Shown here in pieces: positions 12,306 to 22,315 of a DNA stretch of 64,000 nucleotides. The notes under the pieces are model-generated. The model saw only the letters and a list, made by a program, of their open reading frames with translations, ran no database searches and was not told where the DNA came from. Each line of letters opens with the position of its first letter. Positions within the stretch are counted from its first letter, which is position 1. Where the stretch lies: the NCBI GenBank assembly GCA_027559495.1, contig JAMXSV010000008.1, positions 1,674,001-1,738,000 on the forward strand. Direction: 5' to 3'. A program made the position numbers and the translations under genes. This DNA comes from Aurifilum marmelostoma. Taxonomy: Eukaryota; Ascomycota; Sordariomycetes; Diaporthales; Cryphonectriaceae.

Positions 12306-12624
12306 GGTTCCTTTCTGTCTTTCTTTCTAGGTAGTCATCTACTTTTCCTGCATGCTGAGCTGAGCTGCGCAGGGTAGACACACCGTTTTGAGAGATGGCA
12401 CGTCTTTTGTCGAGTTTCTGGCATTCTGTAAGTATCAAGAAACCCAATTATATAAAACATTGACTTCATCTAGAAAAACTTTTTTTTCCCCCAAGAGCCA
12501 AGTACGAATCCATGGTCATCGAAAAGTTTACTCACTCAATTCTTGGCTTCATCATCTGAAGAGAGGTCTTGTCAAAACCTTTTATAAGCCCATGTGGCAG
12601 TATGGCAATATTATTCGTAGGGGG

Positions 12625-13146
12625 TACTGTCTGACCTCACCCTGCCGGACACCCGTACCCGCCGGACACCCAATTTCCGACAGCGCTATGCAAATATCAA
12701 TATCTTCACTTACACATTATTCTTTTTATGCTGAAGCTATTCAGACGTTGTTTAAACTATTAGATAGCCCTTTGAATAAGAAATCGATTGACAAATATAT
12801 TTCCATAGTTGAATGCTTTATGACGCGACCTTTAGCAATGCCGGATGCTAATGGCCGAAGATGAGGTTGACGCAGAGGATACTGACGAGGATTTTGATAA
12901 CATTCCCCATGAGGTTTCAGCACCAATTCGCACAGCTTCTGGAAGAGCTAGCCGTAGGCCATCTAGATATTTAGAATGAGGAGACCTAGGGCATTCTAAT
13001 GATATATCTTATATTATTTTATGATTTGAATCATTTGATTCCAGCTGTGTGAATATATAGCGTTTACCCTCCTAATGTGGGGCGGGCTGCTTTCTAGTGT
13101 CCGGTGGGTACGGGTGTGTCCGGCAAGGGGGGGGGGTCAGACAGTA
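12625..13146. mobile_element. 522-bp DNA transposon remnant with long TIRs (Tc1/mariner-like TA target)
   Basis: The two ends are inverted repeats of about 50 bp. The left one starts TACTGTCTGACC and continues tgccggacacccgtacccg. The right one (13097-13146), read on the minus strand, gives the same order of motifs with a longer C-run and small indels. The element sits between TA dinucleotides, which fits TA target duplication by Tc1/mariner/pogo-type transposases (inference). The interior is AT-rich and holds two out-of-frame pieces that could be a transposase C-terminus: an open frame ending at 12864 and one of 44 codons at 12845-12979 ending GRASRRPSRYLE. No complete transposase, so non-autonomous. 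Confidence 0.75.
12845..12979 (+). pseudogene. Acidic C-terminal transposase-like fragment
   Basis: A 44-codon frame inside the TIR element, rich in Asp/Glu at its start (AEDEVDAEDTDEDFD) and basic at its end (GRASRRPSRYLE). It follows in a different frame from the open stretch that ends at 12864, so the two may be parts of one broken transposase reading frame. The assignment is inference from position only. Confidence 0.35.
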
Positions 13147-13430
13147 CCTGAGGACGGCGTACTCCGTACAGTAAGCCGACAAGGGCTATATCTACGCCTC
13201 CCGCAGGCCTACGCTAGCTAGACCTTCTCTTCCTTGCTCCTCGTCTTTTACACTTACGCATTTCACTTCAAATTGACTGTTGATCCAATCATCAGTGTTC
13301 CCAATGTGAGAGCCACGTGATCGTGTGCGTTGGACTCTTCCATTATAGTACCTCGCTTGGTCTGCGCCCTACCAATTTTGCTACCAAATAGGCGTCGACT
13401 CTGTCCATCAGGGCTCCTCAAGACCCCAGG

Positions 13431-13595
13431 TGTGGGGGGAACAACGACTATCGTTGTTTACTGGCCTGTGCGCGGGCCAGTTCATATTTACCTAGGGCCA
13501 TAGGACCCTCTAGGCAGCATCGAAGAATCAACAACAATCAACAAATACATCCATCACCCACGACGTACGTACGTTCTGATGCTAACCAACACCAG
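13431..13595 (+). mobile_element. Related LTR copy, plus orientation, right end unclear
   Basis: Starts TGTGGGGGGAACAACG and then follows the same order of blocks as the minus-strand LTR at 12058-12305, with many substitutions. The match fades near the CGTACGTACG motif (about 13563-13573) and I cannot place the right end. Because the two copies face away from each other, they are not the two LTRs of one intact element. Confidence 0.55.
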
Positions 13596-13651
13596 GCTCA
13601 AGCCTGTTCTACGTCGAGGAAGCCCACCGCCGGGGCCGTGCAAGCCGAGCC

Positions 13652-15733
13652 TCAGCCGTCGATGCGCTCAATGCCAGAAACCGTCATTCCTGTGAACTCG
13701 CGCACGTCCTTGACGACGCTGTCCATCGGAATGACATAGCTGATGTCCTCACCCTCTGCCGTCCACGCGCCGCTCCAAAGGATCCCTATAACACCTGCGC
13801 CTCGGGGCTGAGAAAGACCTCGCGGGGCAGGAGGGATCGTGAAAACAGCTGACCCGCTATCTCCTTCCTCTGAGAAGGTGGCTTTGCCGCGAATGCCAAC
13901 GACACAGAGATCTTGGCAGAGGCTGCCCTCGGGACCCCCAGATTTGCCCCAGTGGTACGCAGAAACGTGGTTCAGAAAACCGGCTGTGCACCCAGTAGCC
14001 TTGCCACGCTTGAAGACGTACAGAGCATCGGTCCCAGACTTTGCTTCTCTGCGTTTCTTCCTGGCATCTTGGATGGCATCTGTGACTGCGAACTTGGAGC
14101 CCTTGAAATAGGTAGAGATGCTGCCCAGACCAGAAGCAGAATTGGCAAAGTCTAGAATCTGAGTCTTCGTGTAGTATCTGCTCAACTTGACAAAATTCTC
14201 TCCGAGTAGCATGGCAGGCCCAGCAATCTCGTCGTTACTGCAAGTGACGAGGCAGCCGGCGTTATGAAGATACTCGACTTGCTTCAAGGGCAAGTCCCCA
14301 ACATAAACATAATTGCCTTTGGGAGAGGAATCCAAGCTACCCGTGCCAGTGCTGCCGGAAAGGCCTTCTTCGGGGTCCTCCAGGCACACGACAGCCCAGT
14401 CTCGACGCGCAGAACCTGATACGCCGATGGCCGGCGAGGCGACCAGAGTGCCGATGAGAGGTGAGATCGAACAGACGGATTCACAGAATGAAATATACTC
14501 ATCGTACTGCTCGATCTTGAGCGTCTCAAGTTGGAGCAACTCTTTGCAGCCCGGTGGGTGGCTCGGCTCGTCACCGTAGGTGATCCGCATTCTGAGCGGC
14601 TCCACAAGCCTCAAACAGCTGCTTCGCTCACTACATGCGTCGTCAATGAGGTCAGGAAGGATCTCAGGGCGCGGCTGGACGACCTTGATGGGGCTCGGGC
14701 CGGGAAATTCGCCGCAAGTCTCACACTCGTTACCCGGTGTCCTGAGGCGATTGATGGGGTTTGAGCATTCCTCGGGAAGCAGTACGTGCCGATTAGTGAG
14801 AAGGACATGGATTGGCTGGGACAGGCTTCCTCCAGGTCCGGTCCTGCTGTCAGGCTGCTGCAGGCATAGGTACAGGCCCGAGGAGCCAGTGCGCTTGCAG
14901 TCGTCCTCGGCTGAGATGGCCTGGCCAAGCAACGAGGTAAACGGCATGATGTGTTTTGGGCGGAGGGTGGTCCAGCACTGGAGGCGATGAAGAGCGGGTT
15001 GCGGTGAGCCAAGGTGTTTGGGTGCTTCTAAGACCAGAATTGAGTTAGTCTTTGATACCAAGAAATGATCTGGCATTAATGAGGATCACATACCGTTGTT
15101 GACTTCACGTTGGGACGGCAGGATCGACGCCCTGTGCTGAAGGTCGAACTCGAAAACAAGACAGTGGAGATCCTCAATATCCAGACCAAAGCCAAGCCGC
15201 AACAAACGGTGACATTCGTGGGCAAGGCGCATCCCCAGGTCCCACTCGACGCTGTTGGGCCTGACACGTATGATCAGTCGTACGGGCAGCTTGTCTGGCT
15301 CGCCATCTTGGCCAGTAGTAGCCTCTCCAAGGCGGAGGAGATCGAATCCGACCCGCTGGTCAGGACGGCACATGCGTTCGATGGTATTGGCGATGGAACG
15401 CACGATGGGAGGAAGACCATCATCCCGGCCATGTCGGTCCCTGCCATTCCAGAGGGCGACTATGGGGTGGGATGTGCCCACCGGCTCGATTGCGTTTCGA
15501 AAGAGCCGAGGTGCTGCGAAGGGGAGAGTGTCCCAGCTCGACGCGTGGTCGAGGAATGAAGGGTCGGTGGTACCGCACAGCTTTCCAAATGGCAGAGTGT
15601 AGGAGAAGAGCTCCAGGACTTGTCCGGGAGGACAATTAGGGGGCTGAAACCCCTGATCAAAGGGGAGAGAGATCATGTTCTCGCTGTTGTTCTCTATATT
15701 GTTGCTGGAGGAGGGTGAAATTGTTGTTGCCAT
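13652..15733 (-). CDS. Trypsin-like serine protease-domain protein, fungal, unknown role
   Basis: Two exons, 15733-15094 and 15027-13652, with a 66-bp intron (gtatgt...ttag) splitting a codon in phase 1; product 671 aa. The N-terminal ~215 residues (start MATTISPSSSNN) form a domain I do not recognise, without a signal peptide. The C-terminal part shows a chymotrypsin-fold triad in the right order: His294 in LLTNRHVLL, Asp424 in ARRDWAVVCLED, and Ser605 in EEGDSGSAVF. The KRGKATGCTAGFLN stretch resembles the segment that precedes the active serine in related fungal proteins. Lack of a secretion signal suggests a cytoplasmic protease or protease-like sensor. It lies between a transposon-rich gap and the Kex2-repeat gene. 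Catalytic activity is inferred from motifs only. Confidence 0.8.
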
Positions 15734-16841
15734 GAAACTTTTGAGGACGCGAGTGCCATAGGGCAGGAAGTGCCCCAGTAGTTCTGGACTTGTTCAGAGA
15801 GAACAGAAGCAGGTCCAGAACCCCCAGCAGGGAGTTTATATAATATGTGGAAGTGCTCTTTAGTGCAGCCCTTAAGGGTTGTGATTAGCATTCACTGCTG
15901 GTCTTGTCCAGATCAGAATTCGTCTGATTTAATTAGTTGTCACCTGTTTGGAGGGAGTTGATAGTTGAGGTGTGGAAAATTCTGAACATGTCACTATTCC
16001 AGAATCCATTCATTAATAACCTCCTGGCTGCTATTTCTGTCCAGGTAAATTAACTATCTCACTATTGCTTCCAGATAGCGCCTCATTTTCACTTGGAGGC
16101 AACCACCTCACTATTTCCCTCTGTGACTGATTGGCTTTAGATTTTGTGGTTATCAGTTAATGGGTACCCTACTCGACCTCACAAGATTGGAAGCAGTGTA
16201 AGTCCATGTAATTAATCAATACAGCCTTTTTCCTCTTTACTTGCTGTTGAAATTCTTCTTCCCTTGAAGAAGAACACCTCTTGAAAATCACAAAGCAAGT
16301 ACACAGACAGACCACCCTAGCCACACTCTGCTCAAGTGACATTTTGTTCTGAGAGTTGGATATTTGATTACTGGTCTGGGAAGATGATGACTATGTTGGT
16401 GATGGTATACCTTTCTTCAAATGGCACAAGATGACCTTGGGCAGGATATTATCCCTTCGGGATGATCTTGATAGTCCACATGTAAAATTTATTGAATGTA
16501 TAATTGAATGAGCATGTATCGTTTGATCTTGCTCAAGCCCCCACAAGAATAACCTCTTGACTGTTGAGGTCTGACTATCACCTGGATAGACCTCCAAGTC
16601 AATTGCTAGAAACCCATTGGGCATCCACAAGTGACATCCTGCACACCACAGCTGTTGACAGTTCTCGGCACTGCACCCGCTGCCTCACATGCAGCTAGAT
16701 TAAGAAGCAATCACTTTCACAGAAGCGCCAGCAGCTCCCTCAGCCGCATTAGTAGCTGCATTGACTGTCTCTGGTCCTCCGGAGGCAGCCTCTCGGACAA
16801 CAGAATCCGCAGTAATCAGATGCAGCGCCAGCGAGCTCGCT
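15734..16841. other. Intergenic region with a compound hairpin near the protease start
   Basis: No gene seen; mid and right parts are AT-rich. At 15781-15821, upstream of the protease gene, GTTCTGGAC and GTCCAGAAC form a 9-bp inverted repeat with a second inner stem (TGTTC/GAACA). Its role is unknown. The right part is the 3' flank of the repeat-protein gene. Confidence 0.5.
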
Positions 16842-17621
16842 CTACTGACGCTTCACCACGCTGCCCAAGTCGGACGTGACGCCGTCGAGTCCAGTCGCAC
16901 TCTCAACGCCAGAGAGCGTGCCCGTAGCAGTACTGAGGGCACCGCCGACGACGTTGCCTGCATCAAGACCACCCAGCTGGCGCTTGACGATGCTGCCGAC
17001 TTCAGAAGTGACTCCATCGAGCCCAGTCGCACTCTCAACCCCAGAAAGAGTGCCTGTGGCAGTGCCGAGGGCACCATCGACAACATTACCGGCATCGAGA
17101 CCACCAAGCTGGCGCTTGACAATGCTCCCAACTTCAGAAGTGACCCCGTCGAGGCCGGTTGCGCTCTCAACACCAGAGAGCGTGCCCGTAGCAGTACTGA
17201 GGGCACCGCCGACGACGTTGCCTGCGTCAAGACCACCCAGCTGGCGCTTGACGATGCTGCCGACTTCAGACGTAACTCCGTCAAGCCCGGTTGCGCTCTC
17301 GACTCCGGAGAGCGTGCCGGTGACGGTGCTCAGGGCTCCGCCGACGACGTTGCCGGCATCGAGGCCGCCCAGCTGGCGCTTGGCAACACTCTCGACCTGG
17401 GAGAGGGCACCTGTGGCGGTGTTCTCGACGGCATCGACAGCAGATCCACCGACATTGACAGTTGTGGCTGTTGACAAGAGTCCTTGTTAGCTTGCATTGT
17501 CTTTGTCGCATCGCATTTTGGAACGCAGGAAAGGGGGGGGGGGGCAGAGAAACCTACAGATGGGGGCTGCGAAGGCAGAGGCCATGAAGGCAGCGCTGAA
17601 GGCGATTCTTGAAAAGTGCAT
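16842..17621 (-). CDS. Secreted Kex2-processed repeat precursor (KEP-type), four 44-residue repeats
   Basis: Exons 17621-17558 and 17467-16842 join in phase 1 over a 90-bp intron (gtaggt...acag), giving 229 aa. Residues 1-19 (MHFSRIAFSAAFMASAFAA) are a signal peptide. After a short non-repeat part ending AKR (residue 52), four tandem units follow: 53-96, 97-140, 141-184 and 185-228. Each starts QLGGLDAGN and ends VKR, and the chain ends with a lone Q. The dibasic KR before each Q is a textbook kexin site, so maturation would release four nearly identical 42-residue peptides with an N-terminal Gln that could cyclise to pyroglutamate. The units contain no Cys, Tyr, Trp, Phe or His, which argues against dikaritin-type RiPP cores. 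The closest concept is the Rep1 repellent of Ustilago (established), suggesting surface-coating peptides (inference). Confidence 0.9.
16848..17375 (-). repeat. Four tandem 132-bp coding repeats
   Basis: In-frame units at 17375-17244, 17243-17112, 17111-16980 and 16979-16848 encode the four kexin-bounded peptides. The units are nearly identical in protein. Differences are a Ser-Thr-Val versus Ser-Thr-Ala change, Gly-to-Asp and Ser-to-Gly in unit 3, and Glu-Val-Gly-Ser-Ile versus Asp-Leu-Gly-Ser-Val in unit 4. Such arrays commonly vary in copy number between strains. Confidence 0.92.
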
Positions 17622-18900
17622 GGTGGCTGGATTGGCGGGAAAATTCCGTGGTAAAAGGTAGAGGCAAAGAAGCGAAGTACAACCTGCTAGAGGCAATGAA
17701 AGGTTTGAATGAGTGACCGGAAAAGCTATAAGGAACGTAGAGATTGGGAATGGTTTGGGGACACAAACGAACCTCCAGTGTGCCGGGCAGGCTCTGGCTT
17801 AATTATATTCAAGGCTTTTGCGCTCTCTACTGGCAATTGAGCTGATCATCTGATAGACGACCTGCGCCGCTGTGATCGACCTGTGTTCTGGTTTCAGCCT
17901 TCCAGGGGTCAATGCCTTGATGATCGACCAGCGCTCCCCACAGCAAGCAGGAGAGATCTTCTTCCAAGTGGCCGCGTCCAGCAAGAGACGGCGGCTAAAT
18001 GTGACTCCAAGCCTCCTCCATGCAGCGCAAAACATTGCGCATCCTAATCTCGTCGGTTTGATCAGCTTCAAGGTGATGGATAGCAGAAGATATTCTCAGG
18101 AACGCCAAGTCTTGAGCGGCGATTGCAATGTCGGTGTGCGACCCCTCGGCGGATGAAGCTGAAGGCGCAGCGGATGGTGGATGGTGAAGGGCATGCAATG
18201 ATTAACCAATTACTCTCAAATTTGGTATGATTGCAGCATGAAAGAACTGCCAGCTTCAGCGTTAATGTTCTGATACTATCTATTATCTACTTGTCTAGTA
18301 CTACTTTTCTGGCATCTTGCAAATTCATCTGTTGTGACATTCGTGACTTCTCAGCCGTTTGTGTGCCCCAGTAGAAAAACAATGGCGAATTTAATTAAGT
18401 GATATCTAGTACTGTCGAATCCTGCTCTAATCTGTGGATCGTCACCTGCTGGCCCTTGCGTGACTTGTGAGATACAACCCCCTCACCTTGCTTCAGGATC
18501 TGCAATGAACGAAACAACCCAGCATATTAGGAAATGCATAGACGAGTGGTGATACGTAGATTTGGTAAGCGGTCTGATTGGATGTCCAGTTGAACCAAGA
18601 ACAAGAAAAGTGTCTATCATAATCTGTCAAGCATCCTGTGTTGCAGTGTCACGGTGCCTGAAACGCAGGTCCATCCAAACCCCCTCCCCACCCCCGCAAA
18701 AAACGACCTCTCATTGCAGATCTATCCCCTTTGAGCATTCACAGCACTCTGTACCCTCGCACATCACCCAAATCAAGGTTTTGGCGTATTGAATAATCCA
18801 CAGCGGCGGTTGGGCACCCCTTTGGCGAGCATGGGCTCGCGAGAGGCCTCTGCGGTGCCCTTACCACCATGAAACTGATGTGTGAGGCCTCATGATGATA
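17622..18900. other. Intergenic region, one doubtful small minus-strand ORF
   Basis: Mostly without coding signal. A 67-codon minus-strand frame at 18198-17995 (MHALHHPPSAAP...MEEAWSHI) has reasonable codon use. It is followed in another frame by a coding-like stretch down to about 17800 (LLLDAATWKKISPACCGERW). Together they may be a small broken gene, but I recognise no family and cannot confirm it. Confidence 0.35.
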
Positions 18901-20852
18901 TCAAACTCGCACAGATGCGCCTTGCCCCGCCGGAACCGCCTCCACATCCCCTTCATCATCGCCCTCGAGCCAGATCTCGTGGCCGTCGCCTTCTCTCACG
19001 AGCCAGCTCGCCATCCACCCAATGGTCGCGAAGCCGCTCAGGCCCCACCACACAGCACCCACGACCCCTCTGGCGAGCCCCAGGCCGTAGAGATACCCAC
19101 AGAGCATAGGGCCAACGGTCCTTGCCGCCGACGTGCAACTCTGTGCCAGGCCATGCACTGTCCCCAGGACACTTGGATGTGGTGAGCAGTTGTTCACCAA
19201 GATTGTGCTGCTGGGTTGACCAAAGGTCCTCCCCACCACTTGACAGAACAGCACAGCTGCTATGGAGATCCACATCGAGATTCCGGATTTTGGGCCCGGC
19301 GGAGGCGTGGAGCTCGGCACAAGTGATAGATAAGGAAGTAGGAAGTAGGTGACGGGAAAGCAGAGAAGGAACAGCCGCAGGCATCGCACAGTGCCGAGTC
19401 GTGCAGACAAGGCGGGGTAGACAAACAGCTGCATAGTGATACCAATGACTCCCAGGATCGACATTGCCATACCGACTTGAGCAGGCGGGAGACCCAGCCC
19501 GCCTGTAAAGACGAACGGCAGATGAGGCTTGGGGGCGGATGGCTTGGCCGGGTCGTAGACTGGCGTTGAGAGGAAGACGAACCACAGGGAGTTGAAAGTG
19601 CCCACGTGGAAAGCGAGAAGGGAATGGGCAACAAGAGTTGTGCAGACATTGCGGGTAAAAATGCGGCGAAACGCGAGGCGTTGAGTATACCGAGGCCGCC
19701 GCCTCGTGGAATTTGCATCCCTCCCAGCCGTGGATGACGCCCTCGGCGAAGTCGGGGAGTGTGCCATCTCAAGACTATCGTGGGCATCTTCAGTAGACGG
19801 AAGGGCCTCATACTTGACCGACGCCTGCCTACGGAAGCAGCTAGACAGAGCTGAAGAGATCTTCTTTCGAAGCTCGATTCCCCAGTCTCTCCTGTCAGCT
19901 CGCGCGTCGAGGGTCTATTCCGAGGGCGGGTCAGCAGGCTGCAATATCAACATCTGTCAAGGACATGAACATTGGGGGAAAAAGGACCTACTTCTTCCAA
20001 GCACAACCAAGCTGACAAGGCGGCAGACATCAAGAGAAATGCACTGACGATATTCGGCAAGGCATACGGAAAGCGACGGAAAAATTCCACCTTCCCGAAG
20101 ACAGTTGGATAACTGGCTGCAGGGTCGGCGAGGAGCCCACCGAGGATAGGACCGATGATCACGCCAATGTTGAAAGTCATTGGCAGCAGGACGAATGCCC
20201 TCTGCTGATACTTCTTCTCGCGCACAGTTTCCGAGATCATCGTCCTGAGGACACCAACATTTCCATTGGTAGCTCCTCCCAGGCTCCTGAACAGCAGCGC
20301 CTGCCAGAACGCCGTGCTGAAGCCAAAACCAAGACATGATACCATGGTGCCCGTCAGACCAATGAGGACCACTGTCTTGCGGCCGAAGCGACTAGAATCG
20401 GCTATGCGGCCCCAGATCATGGCTGTGAACAGCTGTGCAGCCGTGAAGGAGGCATGCAGGACCCCGGCCTGGGTCGAGATGACAGAGTCAGGGAGGGACG
20501 GGTCGAACCATCTCAGCTGATAGAACATGTAGGACTGGAGGCTGGTCTGGACAAGAGGCTCTGACAACCTAGTGAAGACGATAACCATGAGCTGCTGCTT
20601 CTGAGGCAAGTCCTTCCAGGCTATCGCCCCCTCCTTCAGATTCTTCTGTGGGTCCCGAGCCAGTTGCTGTTCGACAAGGTCGTGTGTGCCCTCAATTTGT
20701 TGTTGCGACCTTGCAACCTCAGGTATAGAATTAGGCACTGCCTCGGGCACGTCTCGAGCAGCATCATGGCTCTGCGAGGGCCTGCTTGTTTCTTCCGTGT
20801 CACCACGGCCTCCCGGTTCTTGCACATGCAACTTCAATTTGGTGTCTGCCAT
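18901..20852 (-). CDS. MFS transporter (DHA1-like, 12 TM expected)
   Basis: Exons 20852-19992 and 19914-18901 join in phase 0 across a 78-bp intron (gtaggt...atag), giving 624 aa. The N-terminal ~90 residues are hydrophilic. The first six-helix half contains the motif-A-like GRIADSSRFGRKTVVLIGL and ends WLCLEE. A ~110-residue cytoplasmic loop follows (RADRRDWGIELRKK...RRPRYTQRLAFRR), then the second half, from VAHSLLAFHVGTFNSLWFVF to GFATIGWMASWLV. The layout and the motif GFSTAFWQALLFRSLGGATNGNVGV resemble fungal members close to the plant ZIFL/yeast Azr1-like DHA1 group. Substrate cannot be told. Its neighbour is the Kex2-repeat gene, transcribed in the same direction but 1.3 kb away. Confidence 0.88.
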
Positions 20853-22315
20853 CGTCGCAAGAGGTTGTGGTCGAAGAATGCATTTGTGCCAAAGGAGTTC
20901 GCGATACTGACAAAGTGGTTGCAGCCGTTATCGGAATTATGGATGGCTTCCCCGGCTAATTTTTGCTTGAAAATCGGCCAAGAGTCGAGTCTCAGCGTGA
21001 TCCTTCAGCAGGCACTACCACACGACGGTTTACTACGGAATAGTGAGGGGAAGTGCAGATGGACAAAGAGACCCGCTCTCTCTGTAACCCTAACCCAGAG
21101 CTTGAATTGATAAGATCAAGCACTCCGAGGAATCGAACGACTTGTTCTCAGCTCACTACTTCTACAATGGCTCTCATTGCACAAGTCTTTTGTCTTGGAA
21201 GTATTGAGCATTGCTTGGTTGCGGCTCACAAGGTTGTTCAGAAATCATGTAATTAGGCCTCCGTTCCTTAGGCACTGCAGCCTGATAACGGTAATCAGTC
21301 AGTGTGTTATGGCATCACTTGATTGGGCCGGGAGTAATTTTGAAGACTGCCTTGACTATTCCCTGGGACGCACGTCTGGCTTGCGGGAAGTAAGTAGGGC
21401 AGAGTAATTGACTCTCTTGCTTCAATCGGGCCATCGCCTTTGCTGACCTACCGAGTTATGCAGAGCCCCTTCGCAGGACATTTTGGATGGGCGGTACAAA
21501 CTCCATAGCAACCAGAATCTACTTAGGTGTGTCGAGCACCTCTACTCCAGATACGGATTGAGATTATAGCTCATGTATTGATGCGCCTCGCTTGTTCGAG
21601 GCCAGTCTTTGACAGACAGCTTTGAGCATCGGGATTTCTTAGAAGCCTTGAATTGCAAGGTTGGGAATATTGATTGCTCTGTAGCTCACAATCCGTTATA
21701 GGTATCCAGATGTAGCATCACATTTGTAAGCTCAGCATAGCGGGCCATAGCGCCGTGTATATATATGCTGTGGATCTATGGCGTGATCTCGGATGCGAAG
21801 GGAATGCTGAGGTTGAAAGAGACCTGTTTGGATGATGGGGGTAGATCGAGGCCTGCATACCTACTCAATGCAGAACCCCAAACAACCCCCAGTGTTGAGG
21901 TCCTCCCTTAGCACCCCACCAGAGGGGACGCGGGTGGCCCCTTGCGCTTATCGAGCAGGCGATTGAGTGGTAATGTCGTCATGATTAGGCGTGACAGGGG
22001 TAGCTTCGACCACTCAGAGCGGCCGTATACTAAGCGTATGGCAGCATCACCACTGTGGGAAGGCGTGGAGGAGAGGGAAGGGCAGGGAAGGAGGCCCCCT
22101 CGCTTTAGGGACCCCTCACTTGCGCTGCCCTGTGGGAGTCGGGCGTGTTATCGTTACACCCTCTTGCTCCACGCGTCTCATGTTTCTGTCGGCCTGCAGC
22201 GACCCCTCACTCCAATCCGTCGTGAACGTCACCCTTTCTGTCTGGCCCCTATAGTTTCCCCTTGTTCTTCTCCTCCTTGTTCCTCTCTCGCATCCCACTT
22301 AGGATCGTGAGCTTC
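20853..22315. other. Divergent promoter region between MFS and Rieske flavoprotein genes
   Basis: No gene seen. 21,100-21,780 is AT-richer with stops in all frames; the 400 bp before 22,316 are CT-rich leader-like sequence. A GGAATCGAACGACTTGTTC segment at about 21,130 recalls a tRNA T-arm on the minus strand, but no acceptor partner was found. Confidence 0.5.

Noticed and set aside
16876..17490. 204-codon + strand frame with Pro/Ser repeats opposite the KEP gene
   Set aside because: Antisense shadow of the 132-bp repeats; the minus strand has the signal peptide, splice sites and kexin sites.
13652..20852. A dikaritin-type RiPP cluster around the repeat precursor
   Set aside because: Core repeats have no Tyr or other aromatic residues, and no UstYa-like or tyrosinase gene lies nearby.
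21105..21175. tRNA-like T-arm (minus strand GTTCGATTCC)
   Set aside because: No matching acceptor stem, D-arm or anticodon arm could be folded around it.
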